Shown: one piece after another, positions 11,247 to 25,300 of the stretch | Numbering within the stretch: the first letter of the stretch is position 1 | Layout of the letters: each line of letters starts with the position of its first letter | NCBI RefSeq assembly: GCF_000972845.2 | Contig: NC_040022.1 | Span: 13,627,711 to 13,691,710 of the forward strand | Length of the DNA stretch: 64,000 nucleotides | Reading direction: 5' to 3' | Source of the DNA: Larimichthys crocea | Taxonomy: Eukaryota > Chordata > Actinopteri > Sciaenidae | The notes under the pieces: model-generated | What the model was told of the DNA's origin: nothing | What the model saw: only the letters and a program-made list of their open reading frames with translations | The model's database searches: none | Position numbers and translations under genes: made by a program

Positions 11247-14200
11247 ATTCATTTATTGTTGTTTTCTCTCCACTTTAGTGGCTCTCATACCGTAAATATC
11301 TCAGAGGATTCAGACTCTCTCCTCTCCTTGTGTTACCTCACAGACTCTGGTGACTCAGTACGGTGGTGTAGAGGCGTTGATCCATGCCGTGCTTCGTGCT
11401 GGGGAGAAGGAGGATGTAGCTGAGCCAGCGGTCTGCGCCCTGCGTCACCTCACCTCCCGCCACCAGGATGCCGAACTGGCCCAGAATGCCGTGCGGCTGC
11501 ACTACGGTATCCCAGCTGTCGTCAAGCTGCTGGGGCAGCCACACTACTGGCCTGTAGTAAAGGTAAGCAGCAGTGGTTTGTGTCGGTAAATTATTCCCAT
11601 GCAATGGAAAGTGAGCAAGCCACAGTGGATTAGATGGAAAGGAGAACAAAGAGAGAGGAAGAAGAAGAATCATTATTTATGATGTCAGCTCGTCTGAAGG
11701 GAGGCCACGATACAGAGGACAGTACTTCAGGTTTAACACTGCTGCACTGAGACAGAAATAGAAGACAATAGAGAGAGAGAGATGAAATGAACAAACTTTC
11801 TGCAAGGTTCATTAATGTATGAAACAAAAGTGCTTGAGGACATGAACAACATACTGACAATGCAGCAGCCATTTCTTGAGCCTGGAGAGTGCCAGCAGAA
11901 TAATTACAGGCTTTAGAGGTTTTAATTCTCATAGCTTAATAAATTTGACAAAAACTCATTTTGCATGATAATGATTTAATAAATGTTTCTGTTGCTTTCA
12001 TCAAAGCCAGGAATTTAGAACCTGAACCTGAATCTGTGCATGTTGGCATGTTTGCATAAACAATTTAAAATTCTGCCACAGCAGCTCCGTGAGGCTGTGC
12101 AGTGCTTTGTGCTAAATGCTCACTCTCACAATGCTGATAGTTGACATGCTGATTTGTGGCACGTAAGTTGACCATGCTCATCGTCTTAGTTTAGTGAAAT
12201 AAAAATGGCTAATTAGCACAAAACAAAGTATGACTGAGGCTGATGTAGGAATTTGGTTCATGAGGTCAGCAGGATATTTCATCTGTGTGTAACATTTTGT
12301 GCCAATCAATCAGATGTTGACATATTTTGCTGACTTAATCTGAAAACCACAATAAATGACATGTCGAGTCCCTTTGTGAGGGTACAGTTTTTCTTTTGTT
12401 CTTTATTTTACCAGGCAGCACATTAAGAATGATTTATTATTTACAATGACGGCATGGCGAGTGCCAGGACACATCTGTAGGTGAAAGGAGGACAAGTGAG
12501 AACATAAACCAAAAAAAGGGACTAAATTGTCCGATCAAACAGACATAAAACTTTATCATTGTCATGAAAAACATTTACAAGTGTCATTAAAAAAATCATA
12601 AAAAGTATAAATTTGACCATTTTTAAAATTTTAATCATCAGAGGCAGCAGACTGAAATGACAACACACCAAAGGATGTATTAGATTTACTGATGTGAGAA
12701 GACTGATTATGAGTCTGTGTATGATTATATGTCGCCACTAATATTTGCAGCAACAACTAACTTGAATAGAGGACAGATATGAGGAGTGTCCCCATAATCA
12801 AACACAGTATGATTTTAACAATCTTGTGTTTGGCAACTGATGTAAAACAGAAACTGTTTTTATACAGAAAATCAAACTTTGCCTTGACCTTTGATTGGAA
12901 CACGTTGACGATATTACTCACCTTTTATTTTGCAGCATTTGTCAGTCAACAGTTTCTAAAGACAGATTTGGACATTTTGCATTATTTGTTTGGTGTGTGG
13001 CCGACATGGTTCCTCTCTGCTGTGCAGGCCTTTACAGAGCGTAAATCAAAACTGGCCACCGTGTGAATGCAGCAAATTGCTTTTTGATATCTGCTAATGT
13101 CGGCCATATTTCACACTGGTGGAACAGAGAAACAAAGAAACGCTCGTGGCTACATTTAATGCACCGGCTAATGGCTTCACAAACACAACAGAGACTAGCA
13201 AACAGCAGAGACCGTGTGGACACTTTCAGAAAGCCACGGTGTCCTTAATGCCGTTATTTATTCAACAAATTCAAAACTCATCTTAGTATTTTGAAGAGAA
13301 AACATTCAAATGTACTACTTCCTTTCAATTCTCGTGCTGTGTGGTGTCCTGTGGACAGAGCTGTTTATTGACATGCTGTTATCCAAAGTTACAAGTATGT
13401 TTGTATGCTTCAGCATTTTTTCATTCATATTTTTGTTATGCTCTAATTAATATTTTGAAGGAAACATCATGCTATAGAGATTATGCTATTTATCAACATA
13501 ATAATGAACGATTGATATCCAGTATGCAGTGTCTTCAAAATGTTCACTTCACTTCACAAAGCCTTAATAATAATAATAATAATGATAATAATAATAACTT
13601 ATAATTAGAAAAGAATTTCAATGGTTGAATGAAACTGTCCTTAATCATCCATCTGTCTACAGATCTTTGGGTGACTGTACGTGCGTGTTGCGTGCACAGT
13701 TTACCTGATGGATTACTGCCAGTACTTTGGATTCCTACAGGACCCGCCATTGCTGCAAATAAAAGAAGCGCTGCAAACAAAAAGAAACGCAGATTCACTT
13801 TAATTTAATCCTTCACATAACAAGGTTTTGATGAAGAACTTGATTGTGGATATAAATATTTGAACAACAGAGCCTGAAACTATCTTTGGAATACAACTAA
13901 ATGAAAATCGATTTTCTGGATGTTAAAATCACAAAAAAAAAAAAAAAACAGATGATGACTACAGTACTAAGCCACTCATCCAAATACAATCTTAATAGCT
14001 GAGACTCTTATACACAATGATTACAGAAGACAGAAAAAAAATTTATGACAACATGGCAAAAACCGCTTCAGTGAATGAGAAGTACATAAGAAATCCAGAA
14101 GAAAAATCACTTCTGAAATCGAAAACAGTTTCTGTAAACTGAAAAGAAAGCAACAGTTTTAAAATATATATTTGTGACACACAATACAGTGAACAAGCAT

Positions 14201-16344
14201 CTCAAATAAGAAACATCTAAATACATAATTATCTTTTAGTTCTCCACAGAGCCTTCAGTTTGTCCTGGATCATTTGCAATGAATCCTTCACATGATGGAA
14301 TAAGAACAGTACCTGAAGTATCCAAACATGACCTGTATGTGATCGCCACAAAGACCCTGAAGTCTGTTGGCTCATTTACAACCTGTTTGATGGTCTGACT
14401 GTCACTGTGCTCCAGCATCTTAGACTGATGATGACTGGAGATTTGATCTACTAATAGAAATAATTACCAAGACTAGGGTGGTGTTTAGCTCAGTTGGTAG
14501 AGCAGTCGCCTCATGTACGAAGGCTCAGTCCTTGCTGCAGAAGCCCAGGGTTTGAATTCGACCTGTGGCTCTTTCCCGCATGTCATTCCCCATCTCTCTC
14601 TCTTCAGCTGTTTCTATCAAATAAAGCTTGAAAAGGCCAAAAGAAAAAAAAGAAAAGAAACTATTGCCAAGACTAAATAACTAAGATCAGTTAAACAGGA
14701 TTACCATTTAGGTTAAAGGTATCCACCTGTTATACAGTATGCAAACACAAGCCAGGAGACCAAAATCTATTTCATCTCCATCGACATCTCATGACTCTTT
14801 CCATACAGAGCAGGTCTATTTTTTAAAATATTATTTACAGAGATTCCCACCATGAACAAGCACTTGGTGACAGTGGCAATGAAAAATGTCCTTTAAGAGG
14901 CAGAAACCTTGAGCAGAACCCGGATGATGGTGGATTGCAACTACAATTATATTTGTATTACAATAGTGTTTGGAGATAGAATCTTTGAAGGCAGGCTGGC
15001 TGGGGGTCTGTGGTGAAGGAATGTCCTGAAAGATGGAGGGCTGATGATGGTTGAAAACCAAAAACTGGAGATGTTGACAAGACTGGGTTGACATGACAGA
15101 TATAGAAGGAAGAAGTTCTGAGACAGGGCAAGCACACAAAACAGAGTGCAGGAGCGGTGTTTAGCTCAGTTGGTAGAGCAGCCGCCCCATGTACAAAGGC
15201 TCAGTCCTTGCTGCAGTGGCCCAGGGTTTGAATCCGACCTGTGGCTCTTTCCCGCATGTCATTCCCCATCTCTCTCTCTCCACATTCCTGTCACTCTTCA
15301 GCTGTCACTATCAAATAAAGCTTGAAAAGGCCAAAAAATAAAATAAAACATGTCTCAACATGAGGTACCTCTTGAGAGACTGAACAGGGTGGTTGAGTCA
15401 GTTCTTTTATACTGGTCAGGTGATAAGATGGTTGGTAACAGGTGTTGCTTTGGCAGGTGAGAGGGAACTGGAAGCCACGCCCAGCAGCACACACACAGAC
15501 AACCTCAACCCTAACACCAGCACTGACTTAATGCTGCACTTCCAAAGAGGGACACTAACTCAGTAATAAATGGTCAGCAGAGGTCGAAATAGTCAGCTCT
15601 ATCTCTTGGAAATATGTGTTCATACAGCACAAGTTGTTTTTCTAATTACAACGTTGGCAAATGTAATCACTGGCTTGATTGAATTTTGAGTGAATGGAGC
15701 ACTGTATTTATGTAGAGCAGGGTGGTGGGTGTACAAAGGACGTCAACACTCTAACACCAGGCTTCACACACAGACTCCTGCCTGTGGTGAGGTCTCCTTC
15801 ACTATGTACTGTATATGCTGTTGCTAATTAGTTGTATAGAAACAGAATTTCTGGGATAAAATTGAGATATCCTGACTTTTAGCCCTTAGTATGAGTTATA
15901 CACTTCATATATTATGCAACATGGATGTCTCTTTATTAGGCAATCCCTGCCCATGTCTGTTTTAGGTACTGTAATTCTTTTGTAGCCCAAACCGAGACCC
16001 TGGTGGACGTCAAGCTCCTCTAGAGCCATTCTTTCAGCATCTCTAAGTTTCTTTGGTAAGATTTGAGAAAGCTGGTCAAACAGGCTGTTAGAGAGCTGTA
16101 CATCACACTTCTTTCATCATTTAAATTGTTTTGTTTTGTTTTGTTTGAATAAAAAATGCCATTGGCCTCATTTTCCATCCTAACTGGCATAAAAATGTCT
16201 TACAAATTCTAGATTGTGAGTTCATCAAACTTACAAACACTATCTTTGTGTTTTAAGTGTGTCTGTGTGTATTCTAGTCATTTTCTTCTCCACCCTGTCC
16301 CTGGACACACACACGCAGATCTACCTGCGACCTGATTTACTCTT

Positions 16345-16399
<55 letters not shown>

Positions 16400-19300
16400 G
16401 TTTCAGATTTGCTGATCCAGAAGACACTAAAAGCCTCTTCACTCTCAGTCTAGCATGACTCAGATTTTGGTATTCAGATGTGCAAATTAAATCTGATGTT
16501 TTAGTTAAAATGTCAACTTTCACACTCCATCTGTTCTGTGCACTGCTGCCCCCTGCTGGGGAGGTCAACTAAATAACAGGCAGAGCGGCAGGAAATGCTG
16601 CACAATGAAGGGCAATTGTGCATTGAGCATTGAGCAGTTTGGTATGTTTTATTAAAGGATGAAGTTAGCAGTGCAAAAAGTTAACAGTTTTACTGTTCTG
16701 AATGAAATAAGCATGCAGCTTTAGATTGGAGATTAAACTTTATGTGTGGAGTTGGCAAGGTTACAAAAATCGCTGTCCCAGTTCATAGTCATCGGAGGGC
16801 TTCTGATGCTAACAAATGCCACAAAGAGACCAAAGCCATCAGTCCTTTTCAGTGCTTGCATCTTCTTCTCTAGTGTGTGTGGTCTGTTACAGCCATCCTT
16901 CGCTGGTGTATGAGCTGCTCTTCAAGCAGTCTAATAATTGTGCTGCAATTAAAGATGGATTCTGGATGTGTTACTGGTAATCAGACGGGATCATGATAGG
17001 TCTTAAACTTCGAAACTAATGCAAAGAATTTGCAATTTGTAAAGAGGTTTGATGTATTTCCCTTGAGTGCACTTGAGTGCAGTATTTTGTCTCTATACCT
17101 GATTTGTCCTTATCTGATCTGTGTACACTCTCCACTCCTGTATACTCTTCAAGTACATGCTATAGACGGTGCAACAGCTCACAACATCAGTAAACCTCTC
17201 TAATCTAATCTACCCCACCTGCTCCACACCTGAGAACGTTTCATACAACCCCTGCAGCCCTCTACTCATCCTACTCCTCCATCCACACCCAGACCTGTCA
17301 GCAGATGTAACTTGTTTGGAGATTTTCTCTCTACCTGCGTCTGTGGCGGCTGTGGCTCAGGGGGTAGAGCAGCCCTTACTCCACAAAAAACAAACGTCTC
17401 TCCTCTACACATACTGTCCCTATCCAAAGTGACCTTTGCTCCTTGTCTCCCTCCTTTCTTGGCTCACCTGTCTTCTCACCCCTTCGGCAGACTTGCTAAA
17501 CCTGTCCAGCTCATGGTTGTCTGACTCAGTGTGTGCTGACAGAACCACCCTATGGACAGCTGGTCAAGATCCAATCACTCCGGGGACCTCCTTGCCTATC
17601 AATCTCTTCTCTACTTTTCTCTGCCTCCCTATTTGCAGCTAGAAGCTCTCCTTCAATCTTCCTTCTCCATCTTCTCCACCTGCCTTCTACTGAGTGACAT
17701 TAACTACTTTGTTAAAAATATAGATGACATACAGTATGTTCTATTCCTCATTTCCACACCCACCTGCTTACACCACCTGTCCTATATCCACCTCTTCAGA
17801 TATTATTCTAATTTACCTTTCTCCTCTCTCTCCCATTGAGGTACTTACCTCCCACTACTAAACCACCTCCCTGCTTGACCTTGTCCCCTCTCAACTTCTT
17901 GTCTATATCCTCATCAATACCTCCTTGACAACTGGTTGTTTTCTTAAGACAATAAAAGCTGTCAGAGTGAACCCACATTTAGAGAAACCCACACTCATCT
18001 CTTCTGAGAATTACAGACCTGTCTCTCTTTTTAAAACACTTGATGTGCTGTCTTTACTCAACAGCATATCGCCACCAGAACAACCTTCTTGACCCCCCAC
18101 CAGTCTGGTTTCAAGACATTCTCCTTAACTGAGAATGCCCTCCTTGTCCCTTGTCGTTATGCTGCCTCACCATTCAGCAGAGTTTGATAGTGAACAACCA
18201 GGTCCTCCTCTTTACCCACCGAGATCTGGGAGACTTAGGCTTGCACTCTTCCTGTTCACATCCTACCTCAATAACCGCACTTATAGGGTAAAGTTCAGTT
18301 CATTTCAATTTTATTTATATAGCGACATATCATAACAAAAGTTATCTCATTACACTTTCCATACAGAGCAGGTCTAGACCATACAAGGTAAAACTTCCTT
18401 TTAACAGACAGAAACCTTGGGCAGACCCAAGCACAATGGTGGACGGTCATCCACTACGGGGATAGATAAATAGAGAGTTAGAGACAGAGACAGAGAGAGA
18501 GATAGCGACACAGAGAGAGAGAGAGAGAGAGACAATCTGTATCTTAACCTTGTGGCCTCACCACTAAGGGTCTGTAAAAGTTCTGCTCTTGGTCCTCTTC
18601 TCTTTTCTTTTAAAGAAGTCAGTTGTCTCTGTTACTCACTCACCCCGCTATGCAGATGACGCTCAACTAAATCTTTCCCCTCAGAGATGCTCTTCCTGCC
18701 AGGGAAGGAATCTCCAGAACATGACCCCTCAATTATCAGTGAGAACACTGCGGTGTCTCTGGCTCAGACAGCTGTCCTTCACTGCCAATGTTGCAATGAC
18801 AACCTGTTCCTGTTGATTTATTCTCCATAACATCAGGAAGATATATCCGTCCTCACCAAGGAGTTCAGACTGCACCATGGCTCATAAAAAAAAAGAAAAA
18901 ACTCTATGACTCTATCTCTATCATTTTTTAAATGCAGCAGTTAAATCAGTTTAGCATTTTTGATGGTGTTCATGTACTTGCATGATTCTTACAATTGTTA
19001 GGCAGAACACACTTATTGTTAATCGTTTCCAGTAAAAGCATCTGCTAAATGCATATGACATAATGTCAGCCAGTCCGTTGGTCTGTCCAGACCAGAGGAT
19101 TAATCTTTTCTTAACTAATACAAACTTGGGTACCCTTTTCACTTGAAGTACCAGTACATTGCCAAAGTGACAAACTGTATCTTCACAACTGCAGTGAAAT
19201 CTGCTACAGATTTTCGTGGTCCCAAGAAGATACATCTTTTCCAGGTCAGAATATAAAAAAATGTGGTGAATATTAATGAATATTAACAAACAACAAATAA

Positions 19301-22300
19301 TGGGCTAAACACAATTATAATTATTTTAATAACATAAGTTATTAAAAATAATAACCCTAATAAATTACACCAGCTAGCATCAGCATGTTAGCATGGTCAC
19401 TGTGAGCATGTTATCATACTAATATTAGCATTTAGCTCAAATCACCACGTGAATACAACCTCATAGAGCTGCTAGCATGGCTGTTGTCACACCATTGATT
19501 CCTATTGAAGATGACCCAGTGTAACAGTGCGGCTCACTAAGGTGCTTTTGGACAATAATGGAACTCTATGGCACAGAGGAGAAGATATGTCAGGCTTTGG
19601 AGTACTTGCTCATATGACACTTTCATTGTTGGCATGATTCTTTCCATTGGGTTTGTTGTCAGACAGAAAAATGCTGCATAATAAAAAAAAAACAAAATCT
19701 ATGCAGCCCCATATCTCTCTCTTTGCCACTCTGTATTACCTAGTACAGTGAAATGAGCTCTTTTTATTTTGTCCCTCTCTCACTTGCATACACACACACA
19801 AACACACACACTCTTCTCTCTCAGTACAGACGTGCCAACTCAGGCAAATTATATTAATGAACTGAGGTATTGGAGTTTAATGATGTGGAATGGAGAAATG
19901 GACGATATGACTTTATAAGGAACCTTTACAGAGCTGGAGTAAGGTGAGAAGCAGAGAGAGAGGCAGAGAGATAGAGAGAGGGATGGAGGGGAGAGAAGCA
20001 GTAAGTGAAACAGGCAGTTGTACCAGATTTAAATGCTAAAATATATGATATCATCATACTTCACTGTTGTGTTTTCTGTTCCTGGCTGTCTATGTGTCTT
20101 TCATTTAAATTTTAAACCAGACTTCAACATTGACTACTGTCAGTGGAATACCCGAGTTTCAGTTTAGATACTGAAACAATATTGTTTTTCATACAATAAT
20201 ACACCGGCTGATTTATGTCTTGGAATAGCACATGACAGCCTAAATGGAAGGAGATCACGGACTGCAGATGAAGAGATCCTTTGTGAAGTTGAAGTTATTC
20301 AGTCTTGAAATAAGTGGAGACTGACCTGATTTTTGGCAACAGCCCATTTTTTGTTCATTAAAAGCAATATCTCAACAACTGTTTGGGGCTGTCCACCATG
20401 AGCTGGGTTCTGGTCGAGATTTCTGCCTTTTTAACAGAAGCTTTTCTTTGCCACTGTCACCAAGTGCTTGCTCGTGGTGGGACCTGCTCTATATTGCAAG
20501 TGTCATTATATAACTGCTATAATTTGGCACTATATAAATAAAATTTGAATTGAACACCGAGTACAGTAAGAGTATTCTGAAGAATCTCAGTTGTGTGTTT
20601 TACATGTAAACTTGGATGTGCCTCGGTTTTTCAACATACTTTGAACATAACGGCTCACATGAGGAATCAAGACATGCAAGAACCACATAGATTCATAAAA
20701 GATTCACTTTTCTTTTACATGAATTTGCATAATGTGGCTTTCAGAATAACTATTCATATCATGAGGTAAAGACATGATTTTAAGCACAACAAGCCAACAC
20801 TGACTCTCAATATTTTAATGACAAATTAATGACATTTCTGATGTTTGACTATTGTACAATGTTATGGACTTACTAAATAGCCACAAAATGCATGCAAGAC
20901 GAGTAGTAAAAACAATTTAAACCTTGTGCTAACAAAAACTAATTAGATTCTACAAAATGTAAACACCATTGATGCTAATCAAATGCTGAAGTTTCTGCAG
21001 TTCATTGTGCATCAAGGTTTTCACTTAATATTTGAGGTCAGTTAGTAGTTTAAAGCTCATATAGTTAGTTAATATTGGAACCTGCAAGTGTGTCAGATTT
21101 ATGGATTCATAGAATATGGCAGAAATAGAAATTAATAGTGTACAATCAGCTGAAAATAAGAATTGTGGTGTATTTATGTATCGTAGACACCACATGTCCT
21201 CTTCCACAGAGTAGACCATGTTGAACCGTCATGTTTCTACAGTAGCCCAAAACATTCACTCTTGATACGGACTTGATGACACTAAATCCTACACACAGGC
21301 CTGGTCCTCTGGGTTCAGGTCTACAGGCTCAATTAGTTCTGCCTACAACCAAAAGTTGGTACTAAACATAGAAGTAGATGAAGATACTTGAAGCTGCTCA
21401 GACATATTATGTCAGCTCTTAGCACTCAGTTTGTGATACGTCAGTGCATGTGCAGGTTGGTGTCATTTGATGCAGATATTGGGAATAATAGCTGAGGTCA
21501 TGAGGACGATTGGGCCTAAAAAACCCGTCACATCAACCTTTCATCCCCATGGTTTCTTCATTTCCTTGCCTTATGTGTTTACATCTTGGGGGAACTTTCC
21601 TAAAATTTTCACGATTCCCTCTGAAATGTCTGCAAGGTTACAGACTATGCATGTAGTGCTTTCAAAGTAAAATCAGAGCTTTTCTGGGCACTTTTCTGGC
21701 ATGGCAGTGAGACAGCACTGAGCTCTTGTGGATGTTCTGATGCTGGGAGTCGGCCCAGCTGTCTCCTCAGCAGTGAGCGGGTGCTCCATCCATGGAAAAC
21801 TGTTAGATCTTTTTCCTCTCGTCCCTGTGGTTTCCTTTGATATGTGGCACCACACACTGGTAAACATGAGTGCAGTCCATGCTGAAGTTCCAAACGAGGA
21901 CTGGCACTACCATTTGGAGGCACCGCATGTGAAGTTGTTGCCTTTAAAGCTGACCCAAATACAGAAAGTTCTTTGATCTCTGTCCTCTCTTCAGGCTACC
22001 GTTGGTCTGATCCGGAACCTGGCTCTGTGCCCGGCCAATCAGGCGCCATTGAGGGAGGCGGGTGCTATTCCACGATTGGTCAACCTGCTGCTGAAAGCTC
22101 ACCAGGACACGCAGAGACACGCCTCCTCCGCACAGCAGACATACCAGGTCTGGAAAAATCACACATCATCATCGTCATCATCATCATCCCAAATCTTTTT
22201 TTCTGTCAAGTTTGAGTTTTCCAGGTCAGATTTATTTGGGAGTTTCCTTCACAAAAAAGTTCAACAGTGCAAAGAGCTTTAAGAGCTGCTGTAAGAAATC

Positions 22301-25300
22301 AGCAGACAAAGACAGAGCATGTTAAGTTGTGTCAGCAGTCATATAAGTTTAGCTGGTTCTTTTCTTTCTTTTATGTCTGCGTCTGTCTTTCTGTGTTTTC
22401 AGGACGGAGTTCGTATGGAGGAAATAGTAGAGGGCTGCACAGGAGCACTTCACATTCTGGCCAGAGATCCCATAAACAGAGGAGAGATCGCCAGCATGCA
22501 AACCATCCCACTGTTTGTACAGGTACACTCACAACAAAAGACTTCAAATCTATGTGTAGCACCCATCCCATGTAGCTATGTAAGGTTAAACTAACTTTAT
22601 GTGTAGTAGTACTATGGACGGGGCCCTGGGTAAAAAATTTAATTTAAAGTGAGGCTTTAAACAAACAACAATCAACTTCTCACAGTCACACCTTCAGACA
22701 ATTTAAAGTCTGCTGGTGGTGCACTCCCTGAAACAATATTAAAAAATTAAAAAATAAAGGGCTGTCTGCACTGTAACACAGGTTTTGTGACAGTATGCAA
22801 GCAACCTGCTGTTAAAACGCTGAGATAACAGGATTGTGTTTGTGTATGTGTGTCCAGCTGCTGTACTCGTATGTGGAGAATGTGAAGCGAGTATCGGCAG
22901 GAGTCCTGTGCGAGCTGGCCCTGGACAAACAGTCTGCAGAGCTCATCGATGCAGAGGGGGCATCAGCACCCCTCATGGAGTTGCTGCACTCCAACAATGA
23001 GGGAATCGGTACACCCCTCTCTCCTTTTCTTCTTCAGAGGCACACATTAGCTTCCAGATGTTTCAAACTAATGTACAGTATGCTAATATCTACTGTGAAG
23101 GTGAAGAGGTTTTTACACTTGGCTGAGATGAAAAAGTTATTTAAAAAACAAAATATGATAAATAAATGATTAAATACACAAAGCATCCATTGAAGATTTT
23201 GCTCCACATGACTAAAAATAGTGGCAGAAAAAACATCAGATCTGTATGGAGCATTGAGGAGACATGAAACAAACATAAATGTCATAGTTCCATCATGTTT
23301 TCCATATAGATGCAACTCTGCTGCCCCAATCTTTCCTTTCTAGCATGAAAGATAAACTATAATGGAAGCAGTAGCAGGAAAAACATGAAAGGCCCCATTT
23401 AGAGCTGGGGTTTAGTTTGAACATGCCAATTCAACATGCTGGACTCTGTGGAAGAGGTCCTGTGGCGTCTGTAGATATAAAAGTCTCATTAAGGTAACAA
23501 AATTGTAATGATTATTATTTTCAGGGGATTATACACTAAAGGTTCATTTGTATTCCATTTCTGCCATATTCTGTAAAGAGAGCCAGGGAAGTCACAAGGT
23601 ATTGAGAGACGGTTTACACCTTGTTATTGTTTCGTTTCGTTTTTTTGTTTTATGTCTCAAGAGACATGTTGTATAACATCATATACCTCCATACACCAAT
23701 GCTCTGCAAGGGGCAGATGCTACAAAATTATTTTGAAAAAATCCTTACTCCCTGATACAGGAAGAAGCTGCTAGATACACCAGACCAACACTGAGTCTCA
23801 GGAAAAGATTCTAGACCATCAGAATCCTAAATGAGATCACAAGATTGTGACTTTAGAATACTTCTCCTATTTACTCCTTATTATTATTGTTATATTACAT
23901 ATCTACTATTAGTATTATTTTCACTGATTTACTTACATTACTGGAAGTAACAAAGAATGAAATTTCAAAAAGCCCCATAAGAATCATCATGATTGGTTAA
24001 ATTTGTGTTCGATTGACTCTTCGTGTTTTGGGTGAAATTACCTCTAATCTTGAAAGAGGACATACAAGTTGTTGTCTTTGTAAATGACTGCGATGTTGCT
24101 GTCTACTTGCAGCTACCTATGCTGCTGCAGTGCTGTTCCGAATTTCCGAGGACAAGAGTTCAGACTACAGGAAGAGAGTGTCAGTGGAACTCACACACTC
24201 GCTCTTCAAACACGACCCTGCCGCCTGGGAAGTGGTAAGAACCGTGTGTGTGGCTGTAGAGGTGTTATCATAACACAGAAGTTTAACTTATAGGTACAAT
24301 ATGTAAGATATTCACTGTATGAAATCATAGAGTGAATATGTGAATCAGTTCTTAAGGAAACATGCTAAGCCAAAATGTTCTTATTTTGAAATTTACTGCC
24401 CGGCCAGTCTCTCTGTTTATGTTTTGGCCTTTGTTATTCTGATCACTTAGTTCCGTGTTCGATATCCGGGGTTGCCAGGTATGAAACAAACTTACGACAA
24501 ACACAGCGCACTACAACGATGGAAGCAAGCGAGCGCAGCAGTTTGACAGACTCCGAAACGCGACCAAACAGGCGTAGAGGTTAGATACACAACAAAAAAA
24601 CAAAAAACAAGTGCAATTTAGAGCAGCTGGGAGAGTTTCCGAGTTTATAGTGCACAAACTCTGTCTTGATAATGCACAGTTTGAGTGTTTGACGGCTATC
24701 AGGCAGTGCTCTCGCTCTCTCATTATAAACCAAACTAAACTTCCTCGAGTCACTATTTTACAGCGTAAATCAGATTGCGATTTAGAAGCTGATTCATGAA
24801 ATATACAAAGCCAGAACACAGCAGGTAGAGTATCAGAGTTTAGATAGTTACGTTTACATTCGTTTCACTCATCCGTGAAGGTTCAGCTGCGTCAACCTGG
24901 CACCCTCGGTGAGCATCGTTAGGGAAAGGGGGGCGACTCACTCCACTGTTTGGAATTTGAGCTTGGAATTCAATCTTATTGTACCTTTAAGAAGACACTT
25001 CTACTGTCATGACACATTCATTGTCAGACAGCAGAGATGACAATAATGTGGGTTTAAATATAAGAGTTTAGGTATGAGAGTATAAGGGTAAAAGTGTACT
25101 GAACTACAGTTTCTGAGAAAAATCAAGCTAGTCAGTTGACAGACTAATTAAAGGTCTAGTGAGCAGAACAATGACACTGCTTTGGTGATAGAATAGAATA
25201 AATAGAAAAAGAACCTTCTAGCACATTAAACTGCATGTTATTGGACCTGCAAATGTCACTTCAGTCCGTTCAGTCTGTGGTCCTTACTCTTCTATACCAC

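Larger units (their letters stand above)
11563..21994. other. jup intron, 10.4 kb
   Basis: This largest visible jup intron holds only repeats: 12090-12360 and 19370-19510 (same teleost repeat), two SINEs (14476-14662, 15152-15349), GT and GA microsatellites, a decayed L2-like LINE with a nested insertion (17880-18830), and repeat pieces at 14798-14945 and 20375-20556. The rest (12520-13550, 15550-16340, 16600-17300, 20560-21960) shows no gene-like signal. A short piece at 21282-21300 resembles the inverted end of the element at 1070-1168. Confidence 0.65.

Noticed and set aside
14476..14560. Possible functional tRNA gene
   Set aside because: The A and B boxes are present, but the segment between them cannot form an anticodon arm of normal length and the copy has a SINE tail and target duplication.
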